From assembly GCA_934511335.1 (NCBI GenBank), contig CAKSWL010000119.1:1-6685 (forward strand): a stretch of DNA of 6,685 nucleotides, given 5' to 3'. This DNA comes from an uncultured Cloacibacillus sp. Its GTDB lineage: Bacteria > Synergistota > Synergistia > Synergistales > Synergistaceae. The notes under the pieces are model-generated. The model worked only from the letters and a program-made list of their open reading frames with translations, did no database searches and was not told where the DNA came from. Positions 1-5,124 of this stretch are shown here, piece by piece. The translations under genes were made by a program, and so were the position numbers. The first letter of the stretch is position 1. The number at the start of each line of letters is the position of its first letter.

Positions 1-77
1 ACACAGACCTGATACATACGACGTCGCCCCGCATCCGCTTATATCAAACAAAAACACCAGCCCCTGAAACGTCATTG

Positions 78-100
78 AAGAGGCAGCCCCTTGCCTTTTT
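78..100 (+). terminator. Plus-strand intrinsic terminator candidate
   Basis: AGGCA (81-85) and TGCCT (92-96) form a stem with a 6-nt loop. With A78-A79-G80 pairing to T97-T99 (one G-U) it reaches 8 bp, and it ends in a run of five T (96-100). It works only for plus-strand transcripts, so it probably ends a convergent gene lying left of the window. One plus-strand frame is open from base 2 to a TGA at 65-67, but 21 codons are too few to identify it. Confidence 0.45.
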
Positions 101-122
101 ACGCAAACAAATATCTCCCGAT

Positions 123-165
123 ATGATTTCCGCTCCACAGGCGCCGCATGTGGAGCGGAAATCAT
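123..165 (-). terminator. 17-bp perfect hairpin after the cyclodeaminase-family gene
   Basis: Bases 123-139 and 149-165 are perfect inverse complements (17 bp, GC-rich core CCGCTCCACA) around a 9-nt loop containing GGCGCC. The stem begins about 40 nt after the stop codon at 205. No clean U-tract follows in either direction, so it may be a 3'-end processing or stability structure, or a terminator assisted by Rho. It also fits a bidirectional barrier between convergent genes. Confidence 0.6.
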
Positions 166-204
166 CGTATGGCCGTACTTTATTTCACTTTGAAGCTTAA
201 ATGC

Positions 205-1329
205 TTATCTCCAGTACGCTTCGTTGAAGAAGCAGAACTCGACGCCGAGCCCCTTTTCCACCGCGCGGTCGTAGAGGGTTTTGCCCCAAGCGATATCGTG
301 CAGCGGCATGCCGCCCGTCACGAACATGATGATCTCGTCGTCGCTGGCGCGTCCCTTGTCAAGGCCGTTTACCACGTCGCCGAGGTTGCGGATATTTTTC
401 TGGTCGAACTTGCCTGCCTGGATGGCGAGAAGCAGATGATACGACGGGGCGACGACGGATACAGCCTCAAGTCCCTTGGGGTGCTCCGCGCCGTCGGCGA
501 GGAAGGCCTGGTGCATCTTCCAGTTATCGGCGAAGACGGTGTTCTCCGAGTAAGCCTCGGGATCAAAGTCGGCATCGCCAGTAAAAATCACGAGCGTCCC
601 CTTCTTGAGCCACTCTTTTTCAATGCGCGGGAAGACGTTGCCGCCGGTCGCGATCGAGACGACGTCCGCGGGACGGACGGCTTCTTCGATATTCGTCGTC
701 ACACTCACCTTGATGCCGAGAGCTTCGCTCTCTTCCTTAGCCCACTGCTTGCCCTTTTCAAGGTTGATGTCGTAGAGGACCGCCTCTTCGATCGTGGGAA
801 CGGCCGTCTTGATTGCGAGGAGAGCGCCGCGGTTGATGACGCCGCCGCCGATCACGCCGACGACCTTTGATCCCTTGCGGGCTAGGTGGCGGGAAATGAC
901 GCCTGGGACGGCGCCGGTGCGCATGGCCGAGATCTGGTTGCCGCTCATGATTGCAAAGGGAGCGCCGGTGTCAGCGTCATTGAGAATCGTAGTCAGTATC
1001 GAGCGCGGATAGCCGCGCGCGGGGTTCGCCGGATTTGATCCGTACCACTTCTCGCCGCAAATCTTATACTTGCCGCCGAGATAGCCGATCATCGACATAA
1101 AGCGGCGGTCGGGGCCCGTCACCGGCATTCCGGGGAAGCGCTCTTCGTCGGGAAAGTAGATCATCTGTCCGTGCTCGTTCTGCAGCGGCCCGCCCATCAG
1201 ATAGTCGCCCTTGCCGATGAGGTTGAAAACCCCTTCGATGACGTCGATACAGTCGGCCATATCGGTGACGCCGACTTTGAGAAGATCGTCCTGTGAAAGG
1301 AGCAATGTCTTTACTGCCTGCCCTGCCAT
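205..1329 (-). CDS. Ornithine cyclodeaminase / mu-crystallin family protein
   Basis: This 374-residue NAD(P)-dependent protein belongs to the family of ornithine cyclodeaminase, alanine dehydrogenase, ketimine reductase and Pyr2C reductase. Carboxylate-binding residues are recognisable: K94 in GEKWYGSNP and R137 in MRTGA. The Rossmann motif is GGGVINRG at 161-168, a variant of the usual G-x-G-x-x-G/A, followed by D187 (YDIN), which favours NAD over NADP. D252 in FTGDADFD is at the place of the catalytic aspartate of ornithine cyclodeaminase, but the usual GGDxPGK context is missing. It is somewhat longer than the roughly 330-350 aa of typical members, with an extended region around 50-90. It resembles the subgroup some databases label tyramine oxidase subunit B, a name I would not rely on. 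It has its own promoter and leader. Possible roles are reduction of a cyclic imine made by the neighbouring dehydrogenase, or amino-acid cyclodeamination. The family is clear but the reaction is not. Confidence 0.85.
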   Translation of the reverse strand: MAGQAVKTLLLSQDDLLKVGVTDMADCIDVIEGVFNLIGKGDYLMGGPLQNEHGQMIYFPDEERFPGMPVTGPDRRFMSMIGYLGGKYKICGEKWYGSNPANPARGYPRSILTTILNDADTGAPFAIMSGNQISAMRTGAVPGVISRHLARKGSKVVGVIGGGVINRGALLAIKTAVPTIEEAVLYDINLEKGKQWAKEESEALGIKVSVTTNIEEAVRPADVVSIATGGNVFPRIEKEWLKKGTLVIFTGDADFDPEAYSENTVFADNWKMHQAFLADGAEHPKGLEAVSVVAPSYHLLLAIQAGKFDQKNIRNLGDVVNGLDKGRASDDEIIMFVTGGMPLHDIAWGKTLYDRAVEKGLGVEFCFFNEAYWR

Positions 1330-1337
1330 AATAAGTT

Positions 1338-1344
1338 ACCTCCC
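1338..1344 (-). promoter_or_regulatory. Ribosome binding site of the cyclodeaminase-family gene
   Basis: GGGAGGT on the minus strand, 8 nt before ATG 1329. It fixes the start of the cyclodeaminase-family gene. Confidence 0.75.
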
Positions 1345-1350
1345 AATTTT

Positions 1351-1374
1351 TCTGCGGGCCTCTTGAGCCGCAGA
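1351..1374 (-). promoter_or_regulatory. GC-rich leader hairpin just upstream of the ribosome site
   Basis: TCTGCGG (1351-1357) and CCGCAGA (1368-1374) form a 7-bp stem with a 10-nt loop, in an otherwise AT-rich leader, six bases upstream of the GGGAGGT ribosome site. The arm at 1368-1374 can instead pair with TTCTGCG at 1408-1414, so two exclusive folds are possible. No U-tract follows on the minus strand, so it is not an intrinsic terminator there. Confidence 0.45.
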
Positions 1375-1385
1375 ATTTTAAACAT

Positions 1386-1450
1386 ATACATAAACAGAAA
1401 AATAATTTTCTGCGATAATTTTTAAGAAATCAATTTATCTGTTTATGTAT
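1386..1450 (-). promoter_or_regulatory. 13-bp perfect inverted repeat at the predicted transcript 5' end
   Basis: ATACATAAACAGA at 1386-1398 is exactly repeated in inverse at 1438-1450, with 39 nt between. After one mismatch a further 4 bp pair (1400-1403 with 1433-1436). The promoter-proximal arm begins at the predicted start site, so this could be an mRNA hairpin or two half-sites for a repressor overlapping the transcription start. A shorter stem (CAGAAAA 1395-1401 with TTTTCTG 1406-1412) competes with it. Confidence 0.55.
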
Positions 1451-1458
1451 GTATCTGC

Positions 1459-1486
1459 ATTATAGGCGCTTTATATCATTTGCAAA
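1459..1486 (-). promoter_or_regulatory. Sigma-70-type promoter of the cyclodeaminase-family gene
   Basis: On the minus strand a perfect TATAAT -10 box lies at 1464-1459. A TTTGCA -35 box at 1486-1481 gives a 16-nt spacer; TTTTGC one base upstream gives 17. A long A/T tract lies upstream. Transcription would start near 1452, giving a leader of about 120 nt. This makes the gene separately transcribed from the dehydrogenase block, though read-through is not excluded. Confidence 0.7.
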
Positions 1487-1630
1487 ATAAATGCTTTTGA
1501 TGATATAGATTATTTTTTTAATAATTGCACTGATTTTGCCTCTGACATTTCCGCGCCCGCCGTCATATACCAACCGCTCTTTTCAGAACTTTGCTTTGTG
1601 TCTTCTATTGAGGCATAGACTTTACGTTAT

Positions 1631-2797
1631 TTACGCTATTGCCGTGTCGAGCAGGTATTCGCCTCTCGCGTAACGATCCCAATGGAACTTTTCGATCGGC
1701 AGCGCGGTCTTGCCGAAGATAATCTGCTCCGCCACCATCTCTCCCGCGACTGGGCCAAACATAAAGCCGCGCGAGCCGGAGACGTTCATCCAGAAGCCCC
1801 TCATCTCCTGGGCTTCGCCGATCACCGGCTGCATATCCGGCGTGATGTCATACATGCCGGACCACTGCCTGACGACCCTGATGCCCTTAGTACGCGGCAG
1901 GACGTGATTCATGATCCCCGTCATATGCTCCAGGAAGTCCCAGCTGTCACCCATCTCATAGTCGTTGAATGGCGCCGCCTCCGCGCGGTAGCGGTGTGGA
2001 CCGCAGCCGGCGATGATCGAACCGTGCGGACGCTGCTGCATATAGAAATCGGGATCGTAGCTCATGAGGAAGGTTGGGCAGACGTTGAAGTCCACCGGCT
2101 CCGTCGCGAAGATCTCGTGACGTTCGCCGTGTACGGGAATGCTGAGCCCCGCCATGGCGGCCACCTTGCCGGACCAGGCGCCGGCGGCGTTGATCACGAT
2201 ATCCGTATCGATATAGCCCTTACTCGTGCAGACGCCCTTCACCGCGCCGGCGGTCATTTTAAATCCGGTGACCTCCGTGAATTTCTCGATAACGACCCCT
2301 TCGCGCTTCGCGGCCTCCTGATGTGCGAAGTTCGTCAGCATCGGGTCGGCGTGTCCGTCGCGTTTGTACCAATAGAAGCCCTTAACGTCGTCGACGTTGA
2401 TTCCGGGGCAGAGCTCGCGCGCGTCGTCATGCGTCAGCATCCGGGAGGGGACGCCGAGGGAATTCTGAAGCGCGATGCATTTTTTGAAGTTCTCAAGCTG
2501 CGCGTCCGAATAGGCCATAAAGAGATAGCCGTTCTGGTAAAGGCCGATATCCATGCCGAGCTCTTCTTCCAGATGCTCGTATTTCTCGATGCAGGCTTTG
2601 CCGAGTATGATATTCAGTTCGCCGCCCCAGGTGGCTCTGAAGGCCGCGGCGCATCTTCCCGTCGCACCGGAGGCGACGGTATTCTTTTCCAGCAGGACGA
2701 CGTCCTTCATCCCAAGCTTCTTGAGATAATAGGCGGTCGCCATCCCCATCATTCCGCCGCCGATGACTACCGCGTCGGCCGTTCTTTTCCAAGTCAT
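1631..2797 (-). CDS. FAD-dependent amino-acid dehydrogenase, DAO family (HcnC / sarcosine oxidase beta-like)
   Basis: This 388-residue flavoprotein belongs to the D-amino-acid oxidase / glycine oxidase / sarcosine oxidase beta fold and is the likely substrate-oxidising subunit. The FAD Rossmann motif is GGGMMG at 13-18, with E37 as the ribose ligand. SGATGRCAAAFR (43-54) is the usual flavin-contact loop, VINAAGAWS (201-209) the second FAD contact, TPDMQPVIGE (319-328) the conserved C-terminal motif, and GSRGFMFGP (341-349) the final flavin loop. It should convert a primary or secondary amine of an amino acid to an imine and pass electrons to the Fe-S subunits rather than to O2. The family covers D-amino acids, glycine, sarcosine, proline and D-hydroxyproline, and I cannot choose among them. 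AAAGGAGGGG lies 7 nt before the ATG, and the start overlaps the BFD gene by 4 nt. The length is normal. It ends with TAA before a 301-nt gap. Confidence 0.9.
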   Translation of the reverse strand: MTWKRTADAVVIGGGMMGMATAYYLKKLGMKDVVLLEKNTVASGATGRCAAAFRATWGGELNIILGKACIEKYEHLEEELGMDIGLYQNGYLFMAYSDAQLENFKKCIALQNSLGVPSRMLTHDDARELCPGINVDDVKGFYWYKRDGHADPMLTNFAHQEAAKREGVVIEKFTEVTGFKMTAGAVKGVCTSKGYIDTDIVINAAGAWSGKVAAMAGLSIPVHGERHEIFATEPVDFNVCPTFLMSYDPDFYMQQRPHGSIIAGCGPHRYRAEAAPFNDYEMGDSWDFLEHMTGIMNHVLPRTKGIRVVRQWSGMYDITPDMQPVIGEAQEMRGFWMNVSGSRGFMFGPVAGEMVAEQIIFGKTALPIEKFHWDRYARGEYLLDTAIA

Positions 2798-3123
2798 TCG
2801 AAGTCCCCTCCTTTAATGTGGGCGGTCAGAGAGCTCTTTATCGGTTTCACGGGCGGGCGGATCGTTCCGGCCGGAATTTCCGCGACCGGCACTCCCGTCA
2901 TCCGGGAAATCTCACGCAGGATGATGTCCCGGCATCCCCGGCCCTGACAGGGCCCCATCCCCACGCGCAGAAGGCGCTTCAGTTCGTCGAAGGTATCGTA
3001 ACCGCGCGGTATCCATTCGCGTAATTCCTTCAGTGTTATCTCCTCGCAGCGGCAAACTACGATATCTTCCTCCATTTTTTCAAAATCTACTTTCGAGTGA
3101 TCGTGACCACAGCAGCAAGACAT
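2794..3123 (-). CDS. Stand-alone BFD-type [2Fe-2S] protein
   Basis: This 109-residue protein carries a BFD-like (bacterioferritin-associated ferredoxin-like) [2Fe-2S] fold. The ligands are C24 and C26 (VVCRCEEIT) and C59 and C64 (GPCQGRGC), spacing C-x-C-x32-C-x4-C, with the helical TLKELREWI...TFDELKRLLRVGMG region between. In HcnB and sarcosine oxidase alpha this is the C-terminal domain; here it is a separate chain. The reductase (362 aa) plus this protein (109 aa) sum to about the length of one HcnB chain. The tail, with IPAGTIRPPVKPI at 83-95, resembles the linker after this domain in that family. The N-terminus (CCCGHDH at 3-9) is unusual: three consecutive Cys and two His that could bind a metal. 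The ATG follows the previous TAA directly. The gene overlaps the next by 4 nt (ATGA). Confidence 0.87.
   Translation of the reverse strand: MSCCCGHDHSKVDFEKMEEDIVVCRCEEITLKELREWIPRGYDTFDELKRLLRVGMGPCQGRGCRDIILREISRMTGVPVAEIPAGTIRPPVKPIKSSLTAHIKGGDFE
2805..2814 (-). promoter_or_regulatory. Strong ribosome binding site inside the BFD gene, for the DAO subunit
   Basis: The minus strand reads AAAGGAGGGG, ending 7 nt before ATG 2797 and lying inside the last codons of the upstream gene. This is the strongest ribosome site within the block and fits high or independent initiation of the catalytic subunit in addition to the ATGA overlap. Confidence 0.7.
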
Positions 3124-3627
3124 TTACTTCACCACCCTGACCGCACGCACCTGGCCGACATATTCCTTGTCCATGGATACATGCAAAACTTTTGTTGAGT
3201 CTTTTAAAGGTTCGACGACATTTTCCACGATACCTTCGGTGACGATCTCTCCCACCCGATTGAGACAGGAGACTCTGTCTCCCTTCGCGGGGACGGGTAG
3301 CATCTCGTGCGGCACCTTAATCAGAGCCTTTCCCGGCGCAAAGGTGAGGTCGATCACGAAGCAGGCAAGCCCGGGGCATTTGGCGACGCAGAGGCCGCAG
3401 CCCGTACACTTGCGGTAATCGATCTCCGGATTGTCGTTGATGTCGGCGAAGGGCTTCACCGCCCCCGTCGGGCAGCTGGTCCCGCAGGGGTTGCACGGAA
3501 TGCGCTGCGGACACTCGATGACGACGAGCCCGCCCTTTTTGTTCTCCCATAATTCCTTCGGAGGAAGTACGGCTCCTTTGCACTCGCAGGTAAGGACGCC
3601 GCTGTTAAAGAGTTTTTCATTCTCCAT
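3124..3627 (-). CDS. 2x[4Fe-4S] ferredoxin with C-terminal extension
   Basis: This 167-residue iron-sulfur protein has a standard second cluster motif at C74, C77, C80 and C84-Pro (CTGCGLCVAKCP). The first motif is non-standard: C39, C45, C48 and C52-Pro, with five residues between the first two cysteines. C14, C16, C89 and C121 are additional. Similar CPQRIPCNPC-type motifs occur, as I recall, in ferredoxin subunits of archaeal proline dehydrogenase complexes and related bacterial amino-acid dehydrogenases. Residues about 95-167 hold no cluster motif and look like alternating beta strands (KGDRVSCLNRVGEIVTEGIV), perhaps a small barrel for subunit docking. Its ATG overlaps the preceding TAA by 1 nt and a GGGGTG ribosome site lies 7 nt upstream, so translation is probably coupled. 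Its TAA abuts the next ATG. The likely role is internal electron relay in the complex, possibly towards free ferredoxin. Confidence 0.85.
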   Translation of the reverse strand: MENEKLFNSGVLTCECKGAVLPPKELWENKKGGLVVIECPQRIPCNPCGTSCPTGAVKPFADINDNPEIDYRKCTGCGLCVAKCPGLACFVIDLTFAPGKALIKVPHEMLPVPAKGDRVSCLNRVGEIVTEGIVENVVEPLKDSTKVLHVSMDKEYVGQVRAVRVVK

Positions 3628-4715
3628 TAGTTATCACCCCAGTCTGCAACTTGAGCCAGCGCAAGGCCGCTGCGAATCTTTTCGCCGGCTTCGCCTCTGC
3701 GCAAAGAATTGAGACGCTCCTGATACTCGCCGAATTTATCCTGATCGACCGCAAATCCCAGCGCTTCCGCGGCGGCGAGCCCCGCGATGCGGCCCTCGAC
3801 CATCGCTGCGCTCGCCTCTTCGATACCGGCCGCGTCGCCTGCGATCCAGATGTCGGGATGGCTGGTGCGCAGCTTGCGGTCGCGCATCGGCACGTGGCCG
3901 CAGAGCTGCGGGATAAACTTCATATCGCAGCCCGCCTGCCAAAGCATCTCGTTCGTCGGCGTAAGCCCGACGGCGAGACAGATTACGTCGCATTCCACAT
4001 GGGAAAGCTCGCCGGTATCGATATTCTGGATCACCGCGCCGTCGACGACCTCCGTCCCCAGCGCCGCTTTGATCGTATGCCTCAGAAGAATGGGGACCCC
4101 GAGGCGACGGATCTTCGCGGCGTGCACCCAGTAGCCGCCGATCTTCGGCAACGCCTCAAGCACGGCGGCGATCTCCACGCCTGCCTGCATCAGCTGATAG
4201 CTGACGATGAGGCCGATATTTCCCGCGCCGATCATCAGGACCCGCTTGCCGGGAACGACGCCGTAAACGTTCATCAGCGTCTGCACCGCGCCCGCGCCGT
4301 AAACACCGGGGATATCGTTGTTCGGGAAGGGGATGATGCGCTCCTGCGCGCCGGTGGCCATGACCATCTTCTGGGGCTTGATTTTAAAGTACTCCTCTTC
4401 GCCCTTCATTACGGTGACGATCCCGTCGTTTTTGTAATAACCGACCGCGGCTGTGTTCGTATAAGCCTCGACCTTGTCGCCGCATCCCCTGATCTCATTT
4501 AAAATAATGTCCGCTATCTTATAGCCGCGGGTTCCGGCATGTTCGTCCTTGCTGCCGAAAAACTTATGCGTCTGTTTTACAAGCTGCCCTCCGAGATGAA
4601 GGTCGCTTTCGAGAATCGTGACCCTCGCTCCGTGAGATGCCGCCTCCGCCGCCGCGCACAGTCCGGCCGCGCCGCCGCCTACAACAAGAAGATCAGTGGT
4701 TTTAATTTCAGCCAT
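3627..4715 (-). CDS. FAD/NAD(P)-dependent oxidoreductase subunit (HcnB/PDH-alpha-like, lacking BFD tail)
   Basis: This is a two-dinucleotide-fold flavoprotein of 362 residues. The FAD site shows GGGAAG at 13-18 and E36 at the end of the second strand. The ATGAQERIIPFP segment sits at 120-131, a second Rossmann motif GAGNIG at 163-168, and the FAD-binding IAGDA at 291-295. E187 at the end of the following strand favours NAD over NADP. In HcnB and sarcosine oxidase alpha the equivalent domain is fused to a C-terminal BFD [2Fe-2S] domain. Here it ends after the reductase domain, and a BFD-like protein is encoded two genes on. I infer that it moves electrons between the DAO subunit and NAD(H) or a ferredoxin. 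AGGAGG (4724-4729) lies 8 nt before ATG 4715 and 5 nt before an in-frame GTG at 4718. I prefer the ATG; the GTG would add one residue. Its stop overlaps the next start (TAATG). Confidence 0.9.
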   Translation of the reverse strand: MAEIKTTDLLVVGGGAAGLCAAAEAASHGARVTILESDLHLGGQLVKQTHKFFGSKDEHAGTRGYKIADIILNEIRGCGDKVEAYTNTAAVGYYKNDGIVTVMKGEEEYFKIKPQKMVMATGAQERIIPFPNNDIPGVYGAGAVQTLMNVYGVVPGKRVLMIGAGNIGLIVSYQLMQAGVEIAAVLEALPKIGGYWVHAAKIRRLGVPILLRHTIKAALGTEVVDGAVIQNIDTGELSHVECDVICLAVGLTPTNEMLWQAGCDMKFIPQLCGHVPMRDRKLRTSHPDIWIAGDAAGIEEASAAMVEGRIAGLAAAEALGFAVDQDKFGEYQERLNSLRRGEAGEKIRSGLALAQVADWGDN

Positions 4716-4718
4716 CAC

Positions 4719-5042
4719 CTAAGCCTCCTCTTTCATCGGGATCGCACCCTTGCCCTTCTGGGTCTCGACCTTCATTCCCTCTTTGAGAGGAGTGACGCAC
4801 GTCCTGACATTAGGAACGCCGTCGACCACCATAAAACAGGAACTGCACTTGCCGATCGCGCAGAAGAACCCGCGGGGGCGTTCCATTTCAGGCGTTACTC
4901 TGTAAATGTAGACTTCGTTAGCATGCAGAGCCATCGCAATCGGTTCGCCCTCAAATCCTTCCAGTTCCTTGCCGTCAAAGCTGAACTTGACCTTCTTCCC
5001 GTGCTGGTATTGCAATACGGGATGCTGACTTATCAGCTGCAC
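4719..5042 (-). CDS. Small [2Fe-2S] ferredoxin subunit (HcnA / SoxA N-terminal type)
   Basis: This 107-residue protein matches the small [2Fe-2S] subunits of HcnABC-type and heterotrimeric amino-acid dehydrogenases, and the N-terminal ferredoxin domain of the heterotetrameric sarcosine oxidase alpha chain. The cluster ligands are C61, C66, C69 and C82 (C-x4-C-x2-C-x12-C) in the context GFFCAIGKCSSC, with a typical beta-grasp start (VKFSFDGKELEGFEGEPIA) at residues 18-36. It should be a cytosolic electron-transfer subunit docked on the FAD/NAD protein encoded next. The start is GTG, chosen because AAGGAGAG lies 8 nt upstream and no in-frame ATG lies nearby. Its TAG stop directly abuts the next start, and the next gene's ribosome site lies inside its last codons. 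The fold is clear, but the partner enzyme's substrate is not. Confidence 0.88.
   Translation of the reverse strand: MQLISQHPVLQYQHGKKVKFSFDGKELEGFEGEPIAMALHANEVYIYRVTPEMERPRGFFCAIGKCSSCFMVVDGVPNVRTCVTPLKEGMKVETQKGKGAIPMKEEA
4724..4729 (-). promoter_or_regulatory. Ribosome binding site of the FAD/NAD subunit
   Basis: A perfect AGGAGG on the minus strand within the last codons of the [2Fe-2S] gene. Spacing is 8 nt to ATG 4715 and 5 nt to GTG 4718. Both are usable, so the true start differs by at most one residue. Confidence 0.7.
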
Positions 5043-5124
5043 TTACTTCACTCTCCTTATTTCTTATTTATCTTTCTTTTTCTATTTGCTGCTTTATAAT
5101 TTACCCTCTTTGAACGGGATGTTA
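5043..5124 (-). other. A/G-rich spacer between symporter and dehydrogenase genes
   Basis: The symporter ends with tandem stops (TAA TAA). The spacer that follows is almost all A and G on the minus strand between about 5050 and 5087, low in GC compared with its neighbours, and probably unstructured. I see no hairpin with a U-tract and no convincing promoter, so the symporter and the five oxidoreductase genes are most simply read as one transcript. Confidence 0.5.
5051..5058 (-). promoter_or_regulatory. Ribosome binding site deciding a GTG start
   Basis: The minus strand reads AAGGAGAG, 8 nt before GTG at 5042. It supports the GTG start of the [2Fe-2S] subunit. The GTG inside this region (5052-5050) is followed two codons later by TAA, so it cannot be the start. 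Confidence 0.7.

Larger units (their letters stand above)
1..204. other. Left-edge intergenic region
   Basis: Apart from the two hairpins at 78-100 and 123-165, I see no gene start with a convincing ribosome site. A plus-strand frame (2-67) could be the tail of a gene, and a minus-strand ATG at 75 opens a frame running off the edge. Both are too short to judge from this window. Confidence 0.4.
1330..1630 (-). other. AT-rich intergenic region with promoter and structured leader
   Basis: This is the only large gap between genes. Downstream of the DAO stop (1510-1630) I see no stable hairpin followed by a U-tract on the minus strand; only weak repeats such as TGCCTC/GAGGCA (1537-1542 and 1610-1615) occur, so how the dehydrogenase transcript ends is unclear. 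The middle (about 1375-1530) is far more AT-rich than the genes. It contains the promoter of the cyclodeaminase-family gene, an A/T tract upstream of it that could act as an UP element, and several inverted repeats listed separately. No open reading frame with a ribosome site is evident. Confidence 0.6.

Noticed and set aside
148..870. Plus-strand 240-codon open frame opposite the cyclodeaminase-family gene
   Set aside because: Starts inside the 17-bp hairpin without a ribosome site and is antisense to a clear family member.
1472..1507. TATATCAT/ATGATATA inverted repeat upstream of the -10 box
   Set aside because: All but one or two pairs are A-T in a very AT-rich stretch, so chance is likely. 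It overlaps the -35 region, so an operator role is possible but not supported.
1509..1525. ATTATT/AATAAT inverted repeat as terminator of the dehydrogenase transcript
   Set aside because: Only six A-T pairs and no U-tract on the minus strand; more likely part of an A/T tract upstream of the promoter.
1682..2947. Plus-strand 421-codon open frame opposite the DAO and BFD genes
   Set aside because: Its translation is rich in Arg, His, Asp and Ala without any recognisable domain, it spans two well-supported minus-strand genes, and no ribosome site precedes it. It is a shadow frame of GC-rich coding DNA.
3651..4502. Plus-strand 283-codon open frame opposite the FAD/NAD subunit
   Set aside because: Low-complexity His/Arg/Asp-rich translation, fully antisense to a gene with clear FAD and NAD motifs.
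4539..5099. Plus-strand 186-codon frame with a hydrophobic tail
   Set aside because: The hydrophobic end comes from the pyrimidine-rich strand of the A/G-rich spacer. The rest is antisense to two supported genes.
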